Shown: one piece after another, positions 18,845 through 25,827 of the stretch
Layout of the letters: each line of letters begins with the position of its first letter
Numbering within the stretch: the stretch's first letter is position 1
From: an uncultured Bacteroidia bacterium
GTDB taxonomy: Bacteria > Bacteroidota > Bacteroidia > Bacteroidales > F082
Assembly: GCA_902787095.1 (NCBI GenBank)
Contig: CADAFC010000010.1
Span: forward strand, 1 to 33,011
Length of the DNA: 33,011 bases
Reading direction: 5' to 3'
Position numbers and translations under genes: made by a program
The notes under the pieces: model-generated
The model's database searches: none
What the model was told of the DNA's origin: nothing
Seen by the model: only the letters and a program-made list of their open reading frames with translations

Positions 18845-18876
18845 GTGGGGACGTTTGGACGTCTCCACTTTTTTTT
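18845..18876 (+). terminator. Intrinsic terminator of the ribosomal cluster
   Basis: GTGGGGACGT (18845-18854), loop TTGG, ACGTCTCCAC (18859-18868) form a 10-bp stem with one G-U pair, followed by eight T residues (18869-18876). The arms GTGGGGACG and CGTCTCCAC resemble the palindromic elements found inside the helicase gene, so the terminator may be a member of that repeat family. Confidence 0.88.
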
Positions 18877-18908
18877 GAAAAAATAGTCGCGTATTGAAAA
18901 ATTCTTTA

Positions 18909-19012
18909 TATATTTGCAATGTCAATTTCACCAAATGGTGATAAGATATAACGAGAATCGGGATGAGAGAACACCGGATTTATCAAGGACTCTTTAGATT
19001 CTCGTTTATTTT
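18909..19012 (+). ncRNA. Candidate small RNA with its own -7 box and two hairpins
   Basis: TATATTTG (18909-18916) matches the -7 consensus exactly, though no -33 TTTG lies at the right distance. After it come a hairpin TCACC-AAAT-GGTGA (28932 context: 18928-18941) and a longer one with perfect 10-bp arms AACGAGAATC (18950-18959) and GATTCTCGTT (18997-19006). Inside that loop GAGAG (18965-18969) can pair with CTCTT (18990-18994). A T-rich stretch TTATTTTAT follows. No open reading frame of note covers it. I do not recognise the family; an alternative reading is a second weak terminator. Confidence 0.4.
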
Positions 19013-19136
19013 ATAGTGTTGACTTCAATATTATAATAAAACTTAGCCTGCTTTTGAAACTGAACCGCAATTCGGTTTTTGACAAATTATTTAATTCGGT
19101 GCTGATCTCTGGAATGAATGTATATTTCTTTGTCAT
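19011..19136 (-). CDS. Possible 41-residue hypothetical protein
   Basis: On the minus strand an ATG at 19136 opens 41 codons beginning MTKKYTFIPEISTELNNLSK and ending IIILKSTL. The frame stays open upstream to 19202, but the upper part is low-complexity. Support for expression comes from a well-spaced promoter on the same strand at 19189-19222. I do not recognise the product; it may be a small protein, the transcript may be a non-coding RNA, or the frame may be chance in A/T-rich DNA. Confidence 0.3.
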   Translation of the reverse strand: MTKKYTFIPEISTELNNLSKTELRFSFKSRLSFIIILKSTL

Positions 19137-19188
19137 GGTTTTGTCAGTTAATGAATAAAAAGAATTTAAGCTGATTAGAATTTTTTTG

Positions 19189-19222
19189 CAAAAATATAGC
19201 AAAAGTTTTGTGCTTTTTCAAT
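19189..19222 (-). promoter_or_regulatory. Minus-strand promoter in the rplQ-downstream gap
   Basis: Read on the minus strand, ATTG (19222-19219) is followed after 22 bases by TATTTTTG (19196-19189), with the same 22-base spacing as both ribosomal promoters. It points toward the 41-codon frame ending at 19011 and the candidate small RNA region, and away from the T9SS gene. Confidence 0.5.
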
Positions 19223-19337
19223 TTTAACATTTTTTAACATAAGGTGTCAAAATAGTGAAACAAATCTTAAAAAGTTTTAACAATGATTTGTTACTAAATT
19301 TTTTAAAAATTAACATGTTATATTTCAAAAAAATTTG

Positions 19338-19345
19338 TAATTTTG
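19338..19345 (+). promoter_or_regulatory. Likely -7 box of the T9SS gene transcript
   Basis: TAATTTTG followed by CGGCGACAAAAC resembles the -7 box and start region of the ribosomal promoters. A TTTG at the matching -33 distance is missing, so it may be weaker or activator-dependent. Transcription from here would give about 225 bases of leader before the gene at 19580. Confidence 0.5.
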
Positions 19346-19371
19346 CGGCGACAAAACAAAACATAACAGAC

Positions 19372-19443
19372 ATGAGAAAAACAATAGCATTCCTGTATGC
19401 GGCTGATGCTGTGTATTTATTATTGTTTCCGATGATTTTTTAA
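19372..19443 (+). CDS. Possible 23-residue leader peptide
   Basis: A short frame, MRKTIAFLYAADAVYLLLFP plus MIF, begins about 27 bases after the -7 box and ends in TAA at 19443. It is mostly hydrophobic. A hairpin with a T-rich tail follows 11 bases after its stop, the arrangement of an attenuator. It could equally be a decayed signal peptide. No regulatory codon run (for example repeats of one amino acid) is obvious. Confidence 0.3.
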   Translation: MRKTIAFLYAADAVYLLLFPMIF

Positions 19444-19454
19444 TGTGAGAGAAG

Positions 19455-19490
19455 ATGACAATTTCTGTTGTCATGTTTTGTTGTTTTTTT
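19455..19490 (+). terminator. Hairpin with T-tract upstream of the T9SS gene
   Basis: ATGACAA (19455-19461), loop TTTCTG, TTGTCAT (19468-19474) form a 7-bp stem followed by GTTTTGTTGTTTTTTT (19475-19490). The stem is short and A/T-rich, so termination would be partial at best. Lying between a -7 box and the gene at 19580, it could act as an attenuator. The rest of 18877-19579 is A/T-rich and shows nothing else I can support. Confidence 0.45.
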
Positions 19491-19579
19491 GCTTTCGGAG
19501 CACTTTCCGGCGTAAAATATCAGGACAATTGTAAGGCAATTAATATAAACAAATAACAAAACTAAAACAAAACTAAAAA

Positions 19580-22500
19580 ATGAAGAAAAAATTTACATTT
19601 ATGATGGCAGCGTTGATGCTGCTGGTCTTCATGACGTCGAGTCTGGCGGGATGGGGACAGACAACGTATGAGCAATTGACATCAATTGCAAACATTGATG
19701 AGAATGCTCAGTATGTTCTCGGCATTGATGGAACAGGCTTCCATTATTCTAACACTTCTGGATGGGGTTTGACTGGGCTTCCTGAGGATCATACACCCTA
19801 TTATTATAGATTAGTGGTGGCTGAGGATGGGCAATCATTTAAGGCATATATAGATACGCCTATTTATGGTAAGACATACTACATGACGATTCCTACGTCA
19901 AATGCTTTCACTATGATGACGAGCAGTGATGCTGATAATACCGACCTTATCATAGGAACTACATGTACAGGAGTCAGTACGCCAAACTACGCTGTTGCTA
20001 ATAAAACCACTACAGCAAGACATTTGCGCAGAAATGGTACTAGTGGTTTAAGATCTTATGCTGGTACAACTGGCTCTATCGCTTATTTCTATAAAGTTGT
20101 TACTAGTAGTGGTCCGGTTCAGTTAGATGCACCAACCCTTACCGCTACTTCAAGCAATGGAAAAGTTACTTTAACATGGGATAATGTTAATGGAGCGAGT
20201 AGTTATACAGTACAATATGCTGATAATTCCTCTTTTACAGGCGCTACAACAATTACTAACGCAACTTCTCCTAATGAAATCTCTGGATTAACAAACGGCA
20301 CGACTTATTATTTTAAAGCAATGTCGGTTGGCGATGGTACAGATTATCTTTCGTCTGATTACTGCACCGCAATATCATCAACACCTTCCAATTATGTAAC
20401 AATTACAATTACTCAAGATGATATTGAAGACTTTACAAACACTTATAATTGGTATGATTGGTCTGATGGTGGAGTATCAGGCAAGCTTTATGCTTATAAA
20501 AATGCTGGAATGCAGTTTAATTCATCAAAAACCGCCTATTGGATTTACAACTCAACTGCTGTTCCAGGAAAAATAACGTCTGTAAAAATGACAAAAGCAT
20601 CAGGTACCGATAGGTCTTGGACATTAAAAGCAGGAAATACAGCCTTAACAGCAACATCAGATGGTACACAAATTGGAAACGCCCAAACCGTTGGAACAAA
20701 TGGTGCGACATGGGATGTATCTGGTAGTTACGATTATTTCTTATTGTATGTTGGTGGCGGTTCGACAGTCATAAGCTCTATTGAAATCACTTATACACCA
20801 ACTTCTGCATCCGATCCTTCAATCTCAGCCGACGATGTGGAAATCGCCTACGATGCCACTTCTGGAAGTATTATGGGTGAAATTGTAAACTATGTTGAGG
20901 GAACCGTTTCGGCTACTACTGATGCCGACTGGATTTCGAACTTCACATACGACCAAACTGATGAGATTTTTGAGGTGGACTTTGACGCTACTGTTAATCC
21001 ATCAGCTGTTGCCCGTACAGCAAATGTTACATTGACATTTACTTATGGCAACAATGAAACCATCACCCAAAATGTGATTGTATCACAAACTGGTAACCCC
21101 GATGGCCCTGGCACTGAAAACAATCCTTACACTGTGGCGCAAGCCATTGCAAACACACCCTCTAGTGGTAATGTTTATATCCAAGGTATCGTTTCAAGCT
21201 TCTACAGCACAAGCATTGTGGGTGATGGAAACAACTTCCGCTACTATATTTCTGATGATGGCGGCACCACCACTCAATTGTTAGTTTACAAAGGCACAGG
21301 CTTAAATCAAGCTACTTTCACAAATGCAGATGACCTGTTGGTTGGTGACGAAGTTGTCATTTACGGTTCTCTTATTACATACCAGAACGCTCCTGAAGTA
21401 GCTTCTGACAACTATCTGTATACATGGAATCGTCCTACTCACCCCATTATTATCGCCAACGATATCAATTTGGCTTATGATGCCACTTCGGGTTCCATTG
21501 CTTATTCCATTAGCAACCCAACAAGTGCTACTCTCACTGCATCTTCAGGTGCCGGTTGGATCAGCAACATTACTGTGGGTGCTGAATCTGTGACCTTCAC
21601 CACTACTGCAAACGAAGGCGATGCAGACCGTTCAGCTACCATCACACTGTCATATACAGGCGCCGATGACAAGGTTATCACCGTGACCCAAGCCCATTAT
21701 GTTCCTGACTATGCCACGCTGCCGTTTGAATTTGTAGGCAATGAAGCTATACCAACAGGTATCACTACAAATGCCGGAACTTATAATGCATCACCGTATT
21801 TGAAATTTGATGCAACTGGCAAGTATCTTGTTTTAAAACTTGTCGAAGCCCCTGTTTCAATATCTTATGACATAAAAGGCAATAGCTTCTCGGGTGGTAC
21901 TTTCAAAGTTCAAGTTTCAGCTAATGGCACTGAATATACTGATGTGGAAACATACACCTCACTTGGAAACACTCAAACTATCACCCTTCTCAATAGTGAT
22001 GATAATGTCAGATACATCAAATGGGTTTACACAACAAAATCAAGCGGAAATGTCGCATTGGGTAATCTCTATGTCACAACAGATATGATTATTAATGGTG
22101 ATTGTACTGTTAACGACTTTACCATCAGTAACACAGATGTGCTAACTATTGAAGCAGGATCTGTTATGACAGTAACAGGTACTCTTGCCAACAATGGCGA
22201 CGAGACCAACCTCATCATTGAAGACGGTGGTCAGCTAATTACTTCAAAATCTGTGAAAGCTACATTTAAGAAGACGACAACAGCTTCTACAGGAGCAAAA
22301 GCTGCAACAAACAATTGGTACGCAATTTCATCACCTGTTGACGAAATAGCTATCTCGTCATTCGCTACCGGAACACATAACGTTTACAGCTACGTTGAGA
22401 AATCACACTATTGGAATGAGTACAGAGGTGAAGAAAATACGACGCTTGGCACAGCACCTTTCACAAATCTTGAAAACGGTCGCGGTTATCTCTATCGTTC

Positions 22501-23431
22501 GACAGCTTCAGGCATCGATTTCAAGGGTGATGTCAACATTGATGATGCGACATACAAGTTGACATATACATCTGACGCCGGCAAACTGGCAGGCTTCCAC
22601 CTCATCGGAAACCCGTTCTCATACAATATATACAAAGGTGTGGATATCCCGAATACGTATCTTGAAGACAACTTCTACACACTCACACCTGAAGGCGGCT
22701 GGGAGCTTGGTTATGACAGTGGCGCTACTGAGCCAACAGCAATCAAACCTAACACAGGTATCCTTGTTCAGGCTATATCAATGGCGGATGGCCAAGATTT
22801 GATAATTGCCAAGACAAGAAACGGCGGTGTGTCAAAATACGATAACGACCAAATCAGCTTCAAAGTTGAGAACTCAGATTATTATGATGTGGCATGTGTC
22901 CAGTTCAAAGATGGCCGTGGTCTGAACAAGATAGAGCACCGCAACGCTGAGATTCCAATGCTCTACATCATGAATAATGGTGAGAATTTTGGAGCAGCCA
23001 ACATGCCCGACAACACCGACGTCATCAACCTGGGCTTCGAGGCGAAGACAATGGGCCAGTACACCATCAGCCTCAAGGCTGACGGCCAGTACAGCTACAT
23101 GCACCTCGTCGACAAGCTCACAGGCAACGACATCGACATGCTCGTTGAAGACAGCTACACATTCGTGGGCACACCTAACGACCGTAACGACCGCTTCGTG
23201 CTGCGCCTCAACTACAACGCAGCCGGCATCGACACCGAGAGCGACATCTTCGCATACCAGAGCGGCAACGACATCATGGTCAGCGGCGAAGGCGAACTGC
23301 AGGTGTTCGACATCACAGGTCGCAAGGTGATGACAACCGACATCAATGGCGTGGAGACAATCAACGGCATGAACAGAGGTGTCTACATTTTCAGATTAAA
23401 TGAGAAGACACAGAAGATAGTTGTAAGATAG
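19580..23431 (+). CDS. Large modular secreted protein with T9SS sorting domain
   Basis: The 1283-residue protein starts with a signal peptide (KKKFTFMMAALMLLVFMTSS, cleavage near GWGQ). Domains in order: an unassigned N-terminal region (about 30-180); a fibronectin type III-like domain (about 180-270, TLTATSSNGKVTLTWDNVNG); a beta-rich module (270-410); a BACON-like domain (about 412-505, ending ITQNVIVSQTG); an OB-fold-like module (about 505-617, NVYIQGIVSSF and LLVGDEVVIYG); a second BACON-like domain (about 620-707, repeating the phrase AYDATSGSI); another beta module (710-833); a repeat-like segment (TISNTDVLTIEAGSVMTVTG); a WYAISSPVD...HLIGNPFSYNIY region; and a T9SS type A C-terminal sorting domain (about 1213-1283, LQVFDITGRKVM...GVYIFRL...KIVVR). 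It is probably exported across the outer membrane and attached to the cell surface. Binding target unknown; no catalytic motif seen. Confidence 0.9.
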   Translation: MKKKFTFMMAALMLLVFMTSSLAGWGQTTYEQLTSIANIDENAQYVLGIDGTGFHYSNTSGWGLTGLPEDHTPYYYRLVVAEDGQSFKAYIDTPIYGKTYYMTIPTSNAFTMMTSSDADNTDLIIGTTCTGVSTPNYAVANKTTTARHLRRNGTSGLRSYAGTTGSIAYFYKVVTSSGPVQLDAPTLTATSSNGKVTLTWDNVNGASSYTVQYADNSSFTGATTITNATSPNEISGLTNGTTYYFKAMSVGDGTDYLSSDYCTAISSTPSNYVTITITQDDIEDFTNTYNWYDWSDGGVSGKLYAYKNAGMQFNSSKTAYWIYNSTAVPGKITSVKMTKASGTDRSWTLKAGNTALTATSDGTQIGNAQTVGTNGATWDVSGSYDYFLLYVGGGSTVISSIEITYTPTSASDPSISADDVEIAYDATSGSIMGEIVNYVEGTVSATTDADWISNFTYDQTDEIFEVDFDATVNPSAVARTANVTLTFTYGNNETITQNVIVSQTGNPDGPGTENNPYTVAQAIANTPSSGNVYIQGIVSSFYSTSIVGDGNNFRYYISDDGGTTTQLLVYKGTGLNQATFTNADDLLVGDEVVIYGSLITYQNAPEVASDNYLYTWNRPTHPIIIANDINLAYDATSGSIAYSISNPTSATLTASSGAGWISNITVGAESVTFTTTANEGDADRSATITLSYTGADDKVITVTQAHYVPDYATLPFEFVGNEAIPTGITTNAGTYNASPYLKFDATGKYLVLKLVEAPVSISYDIKGNSFSGGTFKVQVSANGTEYTDVETYTSLGNTQTITLLNSDDNVRYIKWVYTTKSSGNVALGNLYVTTDMIINGDCTVNDFTISNTDVLTIEAGSVMTVTGTLANNGDETNLIIEDGGQLITSKSVKATFKKTTTASTGAKAATNNWYAISSPVDEIAISSFATGTHNVYSYVEKSHYWNEYRGEENTTLGTAPFTNLENGRGYLYRSTASGIDFKGDVNIDDATYKLTYTSDAGKLAGFHLIGNPFSYNIYKGVDIPNTYLEDNFYTLTPEGGWELGYDSGATEPTAIKPNTGILVQAISMADGQDLIIAKTRNGGVSKYDNDQISFKVENSDYYDVACVQFKDGRGLNKIEHRNAEIPMLYIMNNGENFGAANMPDNTDVINLGFEAKTMGQYTISLKADGQYSYMHLVDKLTGNDIDMLVEDSYTFVGTPNDRNDRFVLRLNYNAAGIDTESDIFAYQSGNDIMVSGEGELQVFDITGRKVMTTDINGVETINGMNRGVYIFRLNEKTQKIVVR

Positions 23432-23474
23432 CAAAGAAAGGGATTAATATTAATAAACAGAAAAAATACGCAAT

Positions 23475-23726
23475 ATGAAAAAGATATTATTCGCAATCGC
23501 ATTAGTAATGACAATGGTGTTGAGTGCCAGCGCCCAGCGTGACGGCTTCTTCGGCGGCTATGATGGCGGTAATGGTGACAGAATGGGCGACCCCAATGAT
23601 CTTGGTCTCGGTCTGCCATCAAGCAACATCGGCTCGACGACGAATGAGAGTGCGCCTCTCGGCACAGGACTGCTTATCATGACAGCACTTGGCGGTGCTT
23701 ACTTGCTGAACAAACGCGAGAAGTAA
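23475..23726 (+). CDS. Small secreted protein with Pro / hydrophobic / basic C-terminal tail
   Basis: The 83-residue product has a signal peptide (KKILFAIALVMTMVLSASAQ, cleavage about residue 20), a short Gly/Asp/Asn-rich middle (FFGGYDGGNGDRMGDPNDLG) and a C-terminus of Pro61-Leu-Gly, a hydrophobic stretch (62-78, LGTGLLIMTALGGAYLL) and a basic end NKREK. That three-part tail resembles protein-sorting tails such as PID-CTERM and PEP-CTERM, where an exosortase-like enzyme cleaves; no such enzyme is encoded in the window. It lies 43 bases after the T9SS protein and just before a terminator, so the two are likely co-transcribed. I do not recognise a named family. Function unknown; membrane or surface location inferred. 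Confidence 0.75.
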   Translation: MKKILFAIALVMTMVLSASAQRDGFFGGYDGGNGDRMGDPNDLGLGLPSSNIGSTTNESAPLGTGLLIMTALGGAYLLNKREK

Positions 23727-23738
23727 CGCGGATTCCTC

Positions 23739-23791
23739 GCTGCGCTCGGAATGACAGGGGCTTTCTCCAGTCGTTCCGAGCGCAGCTTTTT
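23739..23791 (+). terminator. Terminator built on a perfect 13-bp inverted repeat
   Basis: GCTGCGCTCGGAA (23739-23751) and TTCCGAGCGCAGC (23774-23786) pair perfectly across a 22-base loop, followed by TTTTT. It lies 13 bases after the small secreted protein and reaches the 3' end of the convergent toxin gene. The sequence CGCTGCGCTCGGAATGACA looks like a dispersed intergenic repeat of the kind common in Bacteroidota. Confidence 0.75.
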
Positions 23792-24095
23792 ATCGCATTG
23801 TAGAGGATGGCAATATGCTGTCAATTACCACAAAACTACCGTCAATGTGAAAGATTATATTCCACTTTCGGTTCTTGGTGATAAGTCTTTTGGCTTTCGG
23901 GTGATATTTTTTTGCGACCTTCCATCTTGAGAACTGCATAACATCAGCACGATGTTTTAATGATTCAATCTCATCAAACAGTTTCTTTGAATAGTTTTTG
24001 GCTGCTTCGTATGTGTTTAGGCTTGCAATAAAATTTTGAATCTCTGATATCTGGTCAAACACCCTGTCATGAATGATCAACCTGTATCTTCTCAT
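23790..24095 (-). CDS. RelE/ParE-family toxin
   Basis: The 101-residue product has the fold pattern of the RelE/ParE superfamily: an N-terminal strand (RRYRLIIHDRVFDQISEIQN), two helices (YEAAKNYSKKLFDEIESLKH), then strands KRLITKNRKWNIIFHID and FVVIDSILPSS. RelE members cleave mRNA on the ribosome and ParE members block gyrase; the residues visible do not decide between them, and the usual C-terminal catalytic Tyr of RelE is not evident. The gene is preceded by an overlapping short frame on the same strand that may be the antitoxin and a good promoter. It converges on the secreted-protein operon. Confidence 0.75.
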   Translation of the reverse strand: MRRYRLIIHDRVFDQISEIQNFIASLNTYEAAKNYSKKLFDEIESLKHRADVMQFSRWKVAKKYHPKAKRLITKNRKWNIIFHIDGSFVVIDSILPSSTMR

Positions 24096-24246
24096 ATCTT
24101 TGTTTTAGTCGTCTGAAAAACTCTTTTTTAAACTTGCTGAAAGATGAACAATTCTTGGGCATGACTTCCTTTCTTGGCTTGGAAATCTCTTGTGCCGTAG
24201 CATTTGAATTCACTCTGTTTGTTGCTAATACTTGCATAAAATTCAT
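24067..24246 (-). CDS. Candidate short antitoxin overlapping the toxin gene
   Basis: Read from the sequence: ATG at 24246 opens 59 codons (MNFMQVLATNRVNSNATAQE at the start; SFSKFKKEFFRRLKQRYEKI near the end) and stops at 24067, overlapping the toxin start by 29 bases in another frame. Overlap with a downstream RelE/ParE gene is the usual antitoxin arrangement. A promoter lies just upstream, so the mRNA would have a leader of only a few bases. It lacks a recognisable DNA-binding domain, but its basic helical C-terminal half could wrap a toxin. An in-frame Met4 is an alternative start. Function is inferred from position only. Confidence 0.5.
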   Translation of the reverse strand: MNFMQVLATNRVNSNATAQEISKPRKEVMPKNCSSFSKFKKEFFRRLKQRYEKIQVDHS

Positions 24247-24256
24247 TTTTACACTG

Positions 24257-24288
24257 CAAAATTAAGGTATATTTTATTTCCTGTCAAG
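24257..24288 (-). promoter_or_regulatory. Promoter of the toxin-antitoxin pair
   Basis: On the minus strand, CTTG (24288-24285) is followed after 20 bases by TAATTTTG (24264-24257), and the first ATG lies 10 bases further on. It faces away from enolase, so the two genes are divergent across about 170 bases. The region 24289-24372 is A/T-rich and holds nothing else I can support. Confidence 0.6.
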
Positions 24289-24372
24289 GAAAAAATCACT
24301 GAATTTTATTTAGATTTGTTGCTGAAATTTGAAACTTTTGTTAAAAAACATTCATATTTCCAAAATTATTTG

Positions 24373-24380
24373 TATTTTTG
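24373..24380 (+). promoter_or_regulatory. Likely -7 box of the enolase promoter
   Basis: TATTTTTG matches TAnnTTTG and lies 35 bases before the enolase ATG. The nearest upstream TTTG (24337-24340) is 32 bases away, further than the usual 19-23, so the -33 element is uncertain. Confidence 0.4.
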
Positions 24381-24412
24381 TAGCTTGATTAATTAGGTTT
24401 TAAAATTTTTGA

Positions 24413-25705
<1,293 letters not shown>

Positions 25706-25709
25706 TAAG

Positions 25710-25827
25710 TCGTCATTAAGACCGACTGAAGGGAGTGGAGAAATCTCATTCAATTTAAGACATATCTTATTTTGAAGGAGATTTCTCCATTTCGTTCCAT
25801 TTCATTTCACTTCAGTCGAAATGACGA
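25710..25827. repeat. Long inverted repeat, probable two-way terminator
   Basis: Three pairs of arms nest symmetrically: TCGTCATT (25710-25717) with AATGACGA (25820-25827); GACTGAAG (25724-25731) with CTTCAGTC (25810-25817); GGAGAAATCTC (25737-25747) with GAGATTTCTCC (25778-25788). The central loop is about 30 bases. The right half contains an extra stretch TTTCGTTCCATTTCATTTCA not matched on the left. It fills the space between the convergent enolase and helicase genes, touching the helicase stop codon. The wording GAGATTTCTCC...TCAGTCGAAATGACG is typical of dispersed repeats in Bacteroidota. Confidence 0.75.
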
